This document shows, in pieces, positions 22,008 to 30,222 of a stretch of DNA of 37,893 nucleotides (position 1 is its first letter; each line of letters starts with the position of its first letter). This DNA comes from Candidatus Daviesbacteria bacterium (GTDB taxonomy: Bacteria; Patescibacteriota; Microgenomatia; Daviesbacterales; UBA10151): positions 1 through 37,893 of the forward strand of contig DAIDIY010000038.1 of assembly GCA_027451625.1 (NCBI GenBank), read 5' to 3'. The notes beneath the pieces were generated by a model, which searched no databases, was not told where the DNA came from, and saw only the letters and a program-made list of their open reading frames with translations. The translations under genes were made by a program, and so were the position numbers.

Positions 22008-22875
22008 CTTTTCGTAGATTACTTCCTTTCTCTAAATACAGCCAAATCATCACATTTATTAATTCGACCAAAACTAAAACTATCCGGGACAACAGAGCAA
22101 CAACACTAGAATTTACTAAACCTAAATAAGGACTTAATAAAAATGCTAATACTCCTTCTCTTACTCCAAGCCCCATTGGAGTAACAATGCTTAAGTACCC
22201 TATTAACCAAGAGAATATAGGTATGGGAAATAAATTGATTATATTTATTAACTTAAACTGGGAAATTATAATCAATGTTCCTAAGCTAAATGATACCCAA
22301 GCTAGAATTTGAAAGATTCCACTTTTTAGCAGTATTTGTCCAAAAGATTTACTTACTCCCCTAAAAAAATTGTATCTTTCGTTTCTGAACTTTAACTGAA
22401 TGATAGCATATCCTATGCTGACAATTAGACCTAAAAACAAGATAGTCAGTAGTATCCTTTGCCACGAGAATGTCTTTAAAATAAGCGGAACTGAGAGTAT
22501 TGCGCTTGAGGATATTAACAATATAACCTCCCAAACCATTGATTGAGCTAAACTTTTTTTCCCGATCCCCTTTTTAACTCCTAAATAGAATCTACCTGCA
22601 AATGACCAAATATTTCCCGGGATATACCGTCCAAATTCTCCCAAAAACCATACTGCCAATATATTTTTTGATATCTTTTCATCCAAAAGAGTAATCCATG
22701 ATAAAGCCCTAAAGTAAAAATAGAGAATATAACAAAAGGAAGCAATTAAAAAGTCTATTGGGGAGAAAAACTTTAGATCATTTACCAGCTGGTTTTTATA
22801 AGGCAGAAAGATCCTCACTAAAAATATCAATACCAAAAAGAATAATATTGACGGTAAGACATTACGGAGTTTCAT
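21991..22875 (-). CDS. Lysylphosphatidylglycerol synthase TM-region/flippase-like protein (294 aa)
   Basis: About eight helices. Features of the UPF0104/LPG_synthase_TM family: an early helix plus FRALSWITLLD, FLGEFGRYIPGNIWSFAGRF, and a late segment SIVTPMGLGVREGVLAFLLS (the PxGxGxRE motif). In related proteins this domain moves lipids across the membrane. Here, between a dolichol-phosphate-mannose-synthase-like GT2 and DUF2079, it could flip a lipid-linked sugar; that is inference. Overlaps the GT2 gene by 14 bp and the DUF2079 gene by 17 bp. Confidence 0.88.
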   Translation of the reverse strand: MKLRNVLPSILFFLVLIFLVRIFLPYKNQLVNDLKFFSPIDFLIASFCYILYFYFRALSWITLLDEKISKNILAVWFLGEFGRYIPGNIWSFAGRFYLGVKKGIGKKSLAQSMVWEVILLISSSAILSVPLILKTFSWQRILLTILFLGLIVSIGYAIIQLKFRNERYNFFRGVSKSFGQILLKSGIFQILAWVSFSLGTLIIISQFKLINIINLFPIPIFSWLIGYLSIVTPMGLGVREGVLAFLLSPYLGLVNSSVVALLSRIVLVLVELINVMIWLYLEKGSNLRKDESNH

Positions 22876-23794
22876 ACTCTATAGGTAGACCTTCTTTATT
22901 ATCAGTCCGATTCAAAAGCATCTCAGCAGTTAATCCAATTGAGAGCATCTGAAATCCAGTCAAAATAAATATCGCCCCAATTATAAGTAACGGACGTCTA
23001 TAAATCTGGACACCTTGAAAGTGTAAAACAGTGAGGTAGAATTCGCAAATTGTTCCTATCAAAAGAGATAATACTCCCAAAAAACCAAATAAGTGAAACG
23101 GCCGATGTCCAAAACTACCTAAAAACATGACTGTTATAAAATCAAACAACCCAGAAAAAAATCTCTGCCATCCGTATTTGCTGTGTCCATATTTGCGTGG
23201 AAGATGAACTACCGGTATCTCAGTCACCCGAAAACCTCTTCTTGCCGCAAGTACCGGGATAAACCTGTGCATTGCTCCGTAAATTTTAATTTCAGAAGCT
23301 ACTTCAGCGCGCATAACTTTAAGTCCGCTATTAAAGTCATGAAGAGGGACTTTAGAGAAAGTTCTAACAATAAAATTAAAACATCTTGACGGCAAAGTTT
23401 TATCCCAAGGGTCTTGGCGATTTTCTTTCCATCCAACTACCAAATCAAATCCCTGACTGATTTTATCAACCATCTTGGAAAGATTCTTAGGGCTATCCTG
23501 CAGATCTCCATCCATCGTCACCACCAAATCTCCGGAAGATTTTTTAAACCCTTCTGTTAAAGCTAAAGCTTTTCCTAAATTTCTCCTAAAACTTATAATT
23601 TTTATTTGATGGTGTTTAGTCCTTAATTTTTTTAAAGTTTCAAAGCTTTTATCAGTCGAACCATCATTGACAAAGATTACTTCCCAGCTGTATTTTTTAA
23701 AATCTTCTTTTAAAGTTTTCTCTATCCCTAAGACAAGTTCTAATAAACTCTCCTCTTCATTAAATATAGGAATAACAAATGAGATTTTAATCAT
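22862..23794 (-). CDS. Family 2 glycosyltransferase, polyprenol-phosphate sugar transferase type (310 aa)
   Basis: The N-terminal GT-A domain (1-225) shows SFVIPIFNEEESLLELV, VIFVNDGSTDKSFETL and VVTMDGDLQDSP with the DxD-type metal site. PRKYGHSKYGWQRFFSG (around 222-240) is the lead into two C-terminal helices (LLIGTICEFYLTVL; LIIGAIFILTGFQMLSIGL). This is the DPM1/ArnC-like layout, transferring a sugar from a nucleotide donor to polyprenyl phosphate on the inner face. First gene of the operon; TATACT (23804-23809) ends 9 nt before the ATG, with a weak -35. Confidence 0.93.
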   Translation of the reverse strand: MIKISFVIPIFNEEESLLELVLGIEKTLKEDFKKYSWEVIFVNDGSTDKSFETLKKLRTKHHQIKIISFRRNLGKALALTEGFKKSSGDLVVTMDGDLQDSPKNLSKMVDKISQGFDLVVGWKENRQDPWDKTLPSRCFNFIVRTFSKVPLHDFNSGLKVMRAEVASEIKIYGAMHRFIPVLAARRGFRVTEIPVVHLPRKYGHSKYGWQRFFSGLFDFITVMFLGSFGHRPFHLFGFLGVLSLLIGTICEFYLTVLHFQGVQIYRRPLLIIGAIFILTGFQMLSIGLTAEMLLNRTDNKEGLPIEYETP

Positions 23795-23803
23795 GAGGGG
23801 TTT

Positions 23804-23809
23804 AGTATA
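23804..23809 (-). promoter_or_regulatory. -10 box of the glycosylation operon
   Basis: TATACT ending 9 nt before ATG 23794; no convincing -35 at 17 bp. Confidence 0.4.
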
Positions 23810-23895
23810 TCAAAAAAATTTACAAAAAACAGGAATTATACTTACATTTAGCTGACAATAGTAATATAAACTGATATAGAATAAAATGAAAAGTC

Positions 23896-23901
23896 GAGGA
23901 G
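23896..23901 (+). promoter_or_regulatory. Ribosome binding site before a CTG start
   Basis: GAGGAG, 6 nt before CTG 23908. It lies inside a nine-codon leader frame (ATG 23885 to TGA 23912-23914) whose stop overlaps the main frame by a few bases. Confidence 0.45.
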
Positions 23902-23907
23902 CTCTAA

Positions 23908-24435
23908 CTGGTTGAGCAAATCGTAAACGATAAAATAGGTCCTGCTAATTTAACCTTTGTTATCAAATCAGATAAAGAGGTTAGTTTAGACGATTTAGAA
24001 GATTTTCGGTATTTTGTTAAACAATCCTTAGTGCAAACAAACCCTTCTCCCATGCCTATAAAAGAGAGTTATCCTCTTTTAGACGCGTTCGCACTCAAGG
24101 CATTAATAAATTCCGGACATAGACCGCAAAGTATTATATTTGCTAAATTAGTAAACGAAATATTAGGTTATAGCATTGTCGTTTTTAATACAGATTATAC
24201 TAACCTTTCAGTTTCTGAAACATATCTTGGAGTAAGAAAAGATTTTCGTAATTTAGGAATCGGTACCGAAATTTTAAGGCAAAGAATTGATTTATTAAAA
24301 ACAATCAGAGTCAGCGGATACCAAGCATCTATCAATCCTTTGGTAACACACTTATATGACCGACTTAATTTAGAATATACTACTTCCCCTCATCCGCAAA
24401 ATAAGAACTTATTGATGCTATCCGTCAGATGGTAG
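23908..24435 (+). CDS. GNAT-family N-acetyltransferase, apparent CTG start (175 aa)
   Basis: The GNAT motif A appears as YLGVRKDFRNLGIGTEILRQ (acetyl-CoA pyrophosphate loop R..G.G), preceded by the strands IIFAKLVNEILGYSIVVF and followed by ASINPLVTHLYDRLNLEYTT. The first ATG/GTG is GTG 24031, but the same frame is open and protein-like upstream (PANLTFVIKSDKEVSLDDLE, then DFRYFVKQSL), back to a TAA at 23905-23907. No ATG, GTG or TTG lies in that part; CTG 23908 sits 6 nt after GAGGAG. A one-base indel joining the ATG 23885 leader is the alternative. Acceptor substrate unknown. Convergent with the protease gene (3 bp between stops). Confidence 0.75.
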   Translation: MVEQIVNDKIGPANLTFVIKSDKEVSLDDLEDFRYFVKQSLVQTNPSPMPIKESYPLLDAFALKALINSGHRPQSIIFAKLVNEILGYSIVVFNTDYTNLSVSETYLGVRKDFRNLGIGTEILRQRIDLLKTIRVSGYQASINPLVTHLYDRLNLEYTTSPHPQNKNLLMLSVRW

Positions 24436-24438
24436 TAG

Positions 24439-25647
24439 CTACTGGAGATTCTTAAGGTTATCATCCGGTCTTTGAAGCTTTAGCCAAAGTAAAACATCTT
24501 GGCGGTTAACCAACCCTACAACCTTTCCATTTTGAACCACTGGAATCGAACCTATGTTTTGAAATGTCTGATTATCCAGGATATCCGCTGCATCTTCTTT
24601 CGGATTAAGCGGTTCCAGTTTATTAGCTGGAGTCATCACCTCACCAACTTTATTTTTCTTCCACTCATCGCTATCTAGTTTAGTCACATCATCAAGACTT
24701 ATTATTCCCTGTAATCTACCGTTTTTAACTACAGGATAGGTATATTCATCACTGCCTATAATACAGGTATTTATGAATTTAGAGAGAGGAGTATCATAAG
24801 AGACAGTCGGAATATTTGAACGCATAAGAGACGATACCGGAGTATTCCCTAAGGCGTTTTTAATATAGACTAGCTCAAAGCTAGCAATCGCGGCATTTTT
24901 TAAAAACCAACCGATAAATACTAACCAAACACCGCTTATAACCCCTGAACCGAAAATAGGAACATTAAATCCTATGACCATCAATACCCCGCTAATAATA
25001 AAATACCAGGCAATCGTTCTACCCATCCATGAGGCTACATAAGTAGAAAGTGTTAAATTTTTACTCACAGCCCAAACTCCTGAGCGTAAGATTCGACCTC
25101 CATCAAGAGGGAATCCCGGAATTAGATTAAAAAGACCTAAAGTAATATTTATTGGCCCCAGCCAGAAAAATAGAGTTGAGAGTGGACTCATTTTAGACAG
25201 CATCGACTCAGGAGCACTCAAAATATTAGAAATACCTATAGATGTTGCCCCACCCAGAAGAAGAAAACCTACACCAAGAATAATACTAGTCAAAGGACCA
25301 ACTATTGAGATTAAAAACTCATCTTTGGCAGATTTAGGTTCACTCTCAATATTGGAGACTCCTCCGAAGATAAAAAGAACAATTCGGCTGACATTAATAC
25401 CTAACCGTTTAGCAACCAGCGAATGGGCAAGTTCATGCGCCAAGACAGAAGCAAAAAAAAGCACAGACGCACTAACAGATAGCAAAAGACGAAAAGTTAT
25501 CCCCCAATCAGGATGAACAACCGCAAAAAAGTTATCTAAATCCCAGGTGATTAAAGCAAAGATTATCAGCCAACTTAAATCAACGTTGATTTTTATTCCA
25601 AATATGCTTCCCAGATATAATTCTTTATCCATAAGTCTGAGGAGCAT
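24439..25647 (-). CDS. Site-2 protease family zinc metalloprotease with two CBS domains (402 aa)
   Basis: Intramembrane peptidase of the M50/SpoIVFB-like group. Residues 1-240 hold about six helices. LAHELAHSLVAK has the HExxH zinc motif (H71, E72, H75), and LFNLIPGFPLDGGRILRSG gives the third zinc ligand (Asp in PLDGG). Residues about 270-400 are a CBS pair (SSLMRSNIPTVSYDTPLS; VGEVMTPANKLEPL), which in related enzymes bind adenine nucleotides and control the protease. Likely cleaves a membrane-bound regulator; partner unknown. The start could also be ATG 25632. Confidence 0.93.
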   Translation of the reverse strand: MLLRLMDKELYLGSIFGIKINVDLSWLIIFALITWDLDNFFAVVHPDWGITFRLLLSVSASVLFFASVLAHELAHSLVAKRLGINVSRIVLFIFGGVSNIESEPKSAKDEFLISIVGPLTSIILGVGFLLLGGATSIGISNILSAPESMLSKMSPLSTLFFWLGPINITLGLFNLIPGFPLDGGRILRSGVWAVSKNLTLSTYVASWMGRTIAWYFIISGVLMVIGFNVPIFGSGVISGVWLVFIGWFLKNAAIASFELVYIKNALGNTPVSSLMRSNIPTVSYDTPLSKFINTCIIGSDEYTYPVVKNGRLQGIISLDDVTKLDSDEWKKNKVGEVMTPANKLEPLNPKEDAADILDNQTFQNIGSIPVVQNGKVVGLVNRQDVLLWLKLQRPDDNLKNLQ

Positions 25648-25735
25648 TTTAAAATCTGGGTCCTAAAATCAAATAAAAATCAGGTAATATTTTGGTGTGA
25701 CTGTTTTACCCTCTTTTCAAATAGATTTCTTCAAC

Positions 25736-25741
25736 TACAAT
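25736..25741 (+). promoter_or_regulatory. -10 box of the deacetylase gene
   Basis: TACAAT ending 7 nt before ATG 25749; possible TTTTCA (25714-25719) with a 16-bp spacer. Confidence 0.4.
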
Positions 25742-25748
25742 AGGGCTT

Positions 25749-26642
25749 ATGACCTCCAAGAGGAAGACCGATAAGATAATAAATTTAATCTCAGTTTTTT
25801 TATTCTTCATATCCTTTTTAGGAATTGTTTATTTAACTTTCGACAATAAGCCTAAACCGGGAAAAAATATTGATTTAGGAGTTAGAAAAACAATAGTTAG
25901 AAAAACTGTTTTGACTAAAGTTGTACCTCCTTCTTATTTTAGAATCCCTATCTTAGTCTATCATTATGTTGAGATCGTACAGAATCCGAAAGATACTATT
26001 AGAGAATCTCTTAATACTCCTCCTAAAGTATTTGAGAATCAGCTCAAAACATTTATAAATAATGGCTATCAATTTGTAACTCTTTCTGATATATCAGACT
26101 ATCTAAACGGGAAAAAAGCTATTCCTAAACACGTAGTAGCTTTAACTTTTGATGATGGATACCGTGATTTTTATACTTATGTCTTCCCTATTTTAAAAAA
26201 ATATCATGCAAAAGCTACCGCTTATATAGTTCCAGGATTCATAAACAAACAAAACAATTTAACTTCATTCCAACTTCAACAAATAGTTGATTCAGGACTT
26301 GTAGAGATTGGTGATCACACTATAGATCACACTTCTCTAACGAGTATGAGCCATAATGATGCTTGGTATGAAATCTATCAAAGTAAAATTGAGCTGGAGA
26401 ATACCTATAACATTAATATCGAGTCTTTTTCCTATCCCTATGGGTCATTTAATTCTTCGATCATAAACCTTGTCCAACAAGCGGGATTTAAAACTGCTGT
26501 TTCAACTCGTCCGGGAAATATAGTCGACCCAAAAGACCGTTACTATCTTTTTAGAATTCATCCTGGATATCTTAGCGGAGATCGTTTATTAAGTTATATC
26601 GAGTCAAATTTTATTACAGGAAAAAAATTAGCAAAAAAATAA
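25749..26642 (+). CDS. Membrane-anchored polysaccharide deacetylase (NodB/CE4, 297 aa)
   Basis: An N-terminal anchor helix (INLISVFLFFISFLGIVYLT, residues 11-30) places the enzyme outside the membrane. The NodB domain (about 65-290) has motif 1 ALTFDDGYRD (D135 base, D136 metal), motif 2 GDHTIDHTSL (metal-binding H190 and H194) and motif 3 SFSYPYGSFN (228-235). The CE4 family removes acetyl groups from GlcNAc in peptidoglycan or other glycans; a cell-wall or capsule target is the natural inference. Convergent with the phosphoribosyltransferase gene (11 bp between stops). Confidence 0.93.
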   Translation: MTSKRKTDKIINLISVFLFFISFLGIVYLTFDNKPKPGKNIDLGVRKTIVRKTVLTKVVPPSYFRIPILVYHYVEIVQNPKDTIRESLNTPPKVFENQLKTFINNGYQFVTLSDISDYLNGKKAIPKHVVALTFDDGYRDFYTYVFPILKKYHAKATAYIVPGFINKQNNLTSFQLQQIVDSGLVEIGDHTIDHTSLTSMSHNDAWYEIYQSKIELENTYNINIESFSYPYGSFNSSIINLVQQAGFKTAVSTRPGNIVDPKDRYYLFRIHPGYLSGDRLLSYIESNFITGKKLAKK

Positions 26643-26653
26643 AGTCTCCTAAA

Positions 26654-27343
26654 TTAAGGTACCCCATTAATACGAGGATTATCCATACGAGGAGAGATTA
26701 TCTTTCCAAAGTTTTTGGCTTTTTTAAGATATTTTTTTACCTCAATATCTGATACTTGAGAGAAATTTTGGTACCATCTTCCAACTGAAACTAGTTGCTC
26801 ACTTACAGTAAGGCATACTATTTTTTCAACTATATTTTGTAAAACTTTGCTACTATCATTAGCACAAATAGGAGAGGCAAAAATTATCTTTTTAGCTCCC
26901 CCCTTATATAAAGATTCGACCGCTGCTGTAGCCGTAACCCCAGTTGCTAATCCATCATCTACTAAAATTACGTTACGACCAGAGACTTCATAAGCTAAAG
27001 GCTCTTTATCTCTGTACTCTTCGACCCTTCTTTTAAGCTCATCCTTTTCCTTATTGATTATCTTTTCTAAATTCTTAGGATTAATTTTTAACAAATTGAT
27101 TACCGCCTCTTCTAAGATACAAACATCCTCCTCTGAGATGGCCCCAACTCCAAATTCTGGATTCGAAGGTACCCCGATTTTTCTGGCTACAACTACAGAT
27201 AAAGGTAAATTTAAATATTTTGCTACCTCAAACCCAACTGGCACTCCTCCACGAGGAAGAGCCATGACCACAAAGTTATCTTTAAAAAATTTTAATCTCT
27301 CTGCTAACTTTTTACCTGCCTCTAACCTATTCGCAAAAAGCAT
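26654..27343 (-). CDS. Phosphoribosyltransferase domain protein (COG1926-like, 229 aa)
   Basis: Type I PRTase fold. PRGGVPVGFEVAKYLNLPL near residues 30-48, then VVARKIGVPSNPEFGVGAIS, and the PRPP loop NVILVDDGLATGVTATAAVE (from about 123). The layout matches the predicted phosphoribosyltransferase family of COG1926, whose base substrate is unknown. The gene begins 3 bp after the Clp ATPase stop, so the two are almost certainly cotranscribed, which hints at a stress or salvage link. No Shine-Dalgarno sequence of note. Confidence 0.85.
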   Translation of the reverse strand: MLFANRLEAGKKLAERLKFFKDNFVVMALPRGGVPVGFEVAKYLNLPLSVVVARKIGVPSNPEFGVGAISEEDVCILEEAVINLLKINPKNLEKIINKEKDELKRRVEEYRDKEPLAYEVSGRNVILVDDGLATGVTATAAVESLYKGGAKKIIFASPICANDSSKVLQNIVEKIVCLTVSEQLVSVGRWYQNFSQVSDIEVKKYLKKAKNFGKIISPRMDNPRINGVP

Positions 27344-27346
27344 AAA

Positions 27347-30052
27347 TTATAAAGGACTTATCGTTACTTGATGGGCGTTTATATCATATCCTAAAGTGAC
27401 TCTTGATCCTTCTTTTACTTCACCTCTTAACATCTCTCGAGCAAGTTTGGTTTCAATCTCAGATTGAATCTTCCTTCTAAGCTCACGCGCTCCAAATTCT
27501 GGAGCATATCCTTCTTGAGCAATATAATCTACGATTGATTGATCGAAATTTAAATTAATACCTTGCCCAGAGGCAGTCTTTTTAACTTTATCCAACTGCA
27601 AACTAGTTATCGATTTGATTTCATTTTGGCTAAGAGAAGAAAACAGAATGACTTCATCTATACGGTTTAAAAATTCAGGCCTAAAATTTTTCTTTAAAAG
27701 TTCCATGATCACCGCTTTAACATCAAAAGTCGATCTTCCCTGTTCTTCAGCCAGTAGATTTTCCTGGATTAAATGCGATCCTAAATTGGAAGTGGCGATA
27801 ATAATTGTATTTGTAAAATCCACAATCCTTCCCTTGCTATCAGTTAGCCTGCCATCATCAAAGACCTGAAGCAAAATATTAAAGACATCTGGATGAGCCT
27901 TATCAATCTCATCCAGTAAAATTACAGAATAAGGACGACGCCTTACCGTCTCTGTTAATTGTCCGCCCTCCTCAAAGCCAACATATCCCGGGGGAGCTCC
28001 GATCAATCGAGAAACATTAAACTTCTCCATATACTCTGACATATCAATCCTAGTTAAAGCATTCTCATCTCCAAAAACTACCCACGCTAAAGCTTTAGCC
28101 AATTCTGTCTTACCTACACCTGTTGGACCTAAAAATAGGAAATTTGCTATTGGTCTTTTCTGCTGAGACAACCCCGCTCGAGCTCTCCTTATAGCATTAG
28201 AAACAGCCGATACAGCTTCATCCTGACCGATTACTTTTTGATGGAGTAACTCCTCCATCTTAAGGAGCTTAGCCCTTTCTTCTTGAGTTAACTCAGAAAC
28301 TGGGATACCGGTTAATTTAGAGACTATCTGCGCTATTTGCTCTTTGGTCACCTCTTTTGTAGTGACCCCGACTTCACGACGCCATTTTGCCTCTTCATAC
28401 TCTCTCGTTTGCTCCATCTCTTTAATCTCTTTATCTAAACTCTTTACCTTAGTATATTGTTTTCTCGATTTGGCTACTTCGTATTCACGCTGCAATTTAT
28501 TTATCTGCTCTTCTAAATCTTTTACCGTTCTTGATTTAGTCGTAGATAAAATCCTTACCCGCGATGCTGCTTGATCGACAAGGTCAATTGCTTTATCAGG
28601 TAAGAATCTACCCGGTATAAAACGGTTTGAAAGCTCAGCAGCAGATACTATCGCTTCATCTGTAATTTTGACTTTATGATGAGCCTCATAACGATCGCGT
28701 AGTCCATGAAGAATTTCAATTGTTTGATCAATAGTTGGTTCAGATACAAAAACTGGTTGGAAACGTCTCTCTAAAGCCGCATCTTTTTCAATATTTTTTT
28801 GATACTCACTGAGTGTTGTTGCCCCAATTAAATGAAGCTCCCCTCGTGCTAAGGAAGGTTTGATGATATTTGAAACATCCAACCCCCCCTCACCCCCTGC
28901 AGCACCTGCCCCGATTATCGTATGGAGCTCATCGACAAAAATAATTAGCTTATCGCTGTTTACAACTATCTCATCTAAAACAGCTTTTATTCTCTCTTCA
29001 AACTCTCCTCTGTACTTACTTCCAGCTACAATTGAATTTATATTTAGCTCAACTACTCTTTTACCTTGAAGAATTTCCGGAACCTCCTCATTAATAATTC
29101 TTTGAGCAAGTCCTTCAACAATAGCTGTTTTTCCAACACCCGGTTCACCTATAAGAGCAGGATTATTTTTTGTTCGACGAGATAAGATCTCAATTGTTGT
29201 TTCTATTTCACTCGCCCTGCCTATCACCGGATCTAGTTTCCCTTCAAAGGCTAATCGAGTTAAGTCACGAGAGTACTTATCAAGCTGTGGGGTGTTTGGT
29301 ATACCTTCAAGTCTTCCTTCTAAACTCCCTTTACCTACCACCTTTATCGTCTGCTTTTTTAAATCCTGTGTTGAAAGATGAAAACGTTTGAGTATCTCTC
29401 CGGCAAGACCCTCTCCTTCTTGTGCTAGGCCAAGAAGAAGATGCTCCGGACCAATATATCGATGACCTAATTGCTTTGATATATAAAAAGATTGCTCTAA
29501 AACATTTTTTACTCTCGGTGAGACAGTCAATTCTGATTCTTCTTCTATCTTTTCTTTATTCTTAGGAGCTACTTCATCTATATAACTTTTGATGTCATTA
29601 GGTTTAATATTAAATTCACGCAGAATCTGCTTTACTACGTCACTCTCCATTAAAGCATAAAGCAGATGTTCAGTATCAACTTCACTTCTACCGAACTCCA
29701 AAGCTTTCTGTCCCGCCTGCTGAATAACATCTTTAGTCATCTCAGCAATATGCGAGTCAATATCAATACTTTCCCGGTGTCTAGGTAAGGGAAAACCCAG
29801 TTTGGAAGAGAGATCATCAAAATCAGTAGCCGATAAAGAATCAAAATTTGGCATTCCCATATTAAAAAATAGTGATTCAAATGGAGAAATAAACTTTCCC
29901 TGCCCTATAAGCCTTGAATAATCATAATCACAGACTTGGATAATCTTTTCTTCTCCATTTCTTACAGTTCGTATAGTATGCGTTGCTGGACGAACTTCAC
30001 AAATATCGCAATTTTGATCTAAATTTTGATCATCCTCATCGTCATTATTCAT
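27347..30052 (-). CDS. clpC: Clp/Hsp100 AAA+ ATPase, ClpC/ClpE-like with N-terminal zinc-finger-like motif (901 aa)
   Basis: Protein unfoldase. Residues 15-44 form a ClpE/McsA-like zinc-finger-type motif with C15-x2-C18 and C41-x2-D44 (the fourth cysteine replaced by Asp). Two Clp N repeats lie at about 98-235. AAA-1 has Walker [10 protein letters not shown] (303-310) and Walker [10 protein letters not shown] short middle domain (500-560), as in ClpC/ClpE and not the long one of ClpB, follows. AAA-2 has Walker [10 protein letters not shown] (642-650) and Walker [11 protein letters not shown]. The loop after [11 protein letters not shown] (754-790) lacks the (I/L/V)GF/L tripeptide that docks ClpP. 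Promoter TTGATC-17-TAGTAT, 12 nt from the ATG. Confidence 0.92.
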   Translation of the reverse strand: MNNDDEDDQNLDQNCDICEVRPATHTIRTVRNGEEKIIQVCDYDYSRLIGQGKFISPFESLFFNMGMPNFDSLSATDFDDLSSKLGFPLPRHRESIDIDSHIAEMTKDVIQQAGQKALEFGRSEVDTEHLLYALMESDVVKQILREFNIKPNDIKSYIDEVAPKNKEKIEEESELTVSPRVKNVLEQSFYISKQLGHRYIGPEHLLLGLAQEGEGLAGEILKRFHLSTQDLKKQTIKVVGKGSLEGRLEGIPNTPQLDKYSRDLTRLAFEGKLDPVIGRASEIETTIEILSRRTKNNPALIGEPGVGKTAIVEGLAQRIINEEVPEILQGKRVVELNINSIVAGSKYRGEFEERIKAVLDEIVVNSDKLIIFVDELHTIIGAGAAGGEGGLDVSNIIKPSLARGELHLIGATTLSEYQKNIEKDAALERRFQPVFVSEPTIDQTIEILHGLRDRYEAHHKVKITDEAIVSAAELSNRFIPGRFLPDKAIDLVDQAASRVRILSTTKSRTVKDLEEQINKLQREYEVAKSRKQYTKVKSLDKEIKEMEQTREYEEAKWRREVGVTTKEVTKEQIAQIVSKLTGIPVSELTQEERAKLLKMEELLHQKVIGQDEAVSAVSNAIRRARAGLSQQKRPIANFLFLGPTGVGKTELAKALAWVVFGDENALTRIDMSEYMEKFNVSRLIGAPPGYVGFEEGGQLTETVRRRPYSVILLDEIDKAHPDVFNILLQVFDDGRLTDSKGRIVDFTNTIIIATSNLGSHLIQENLLAEEQGRSTFDVKAVIMELLKKNFRPEFLNRIDEVILFSSLSQNEIKSITSLQLDKVKKTASGQGINLNFDQSIVDYIAQEGYAPEFGARELRRKIQSEIETKLAREMLRGEVKEGSRVTLGYDINAHQVTISPL

Positions 30053-30064
30053 AATGCGGCTTAA

Positions 30065-30093
30065 ATACTAAAAATTTGATGTTAAATGATCAA
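30065..30093 (-). promoter_or_regulatory. Promoter of the Clp ATPase gene
   Basis: TTGATC (30088-30093), 17-bp spacer, TAGTAT (30065-30070), 12 nt to ATG 30052. No CIRCE or CtsR-type direct repeat is visible. Confidence 0.5.
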
Positions 30094-30157
30094 AAACAGG
30101 AAGTAAGGATGTGGAAAGAAGACATTCGGAAGTTAAAAACAACCCATATCTTTTTAA

Positions 30158-30186
30158 TTGACTTCGCCAAATCATTTATATAAGAT
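30158..30186 (+). promoter_or_regulatory. Promoter of the giant surface protein gene
   Basis: TTGACT (30158-30163), 17-bp spacer, TAAGAT (30181-30186). This implies a leader of about 30 nt. A GATAAT at 30210-30215, 7 nt before the GTG, could instead give a leaderless start. Confidence 0.5.
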
Positions 30187-30222
30187 AGGAAATGGTTCGT
30201 AATAAAGCTGATAATTTTTAAT

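Noticed and set aside
29419-29427. VGF tripeptide in the Clp ATPase as a ClpP-docking loop
   Set aside because: The only VGF belongs to GYVGFEEGG near residue 690 (around 27970-27990), the conserved AAA-2 pore-region motif found also in ClpB, not the docking loop. The position given here is not the motif itself; see residues 689-697.
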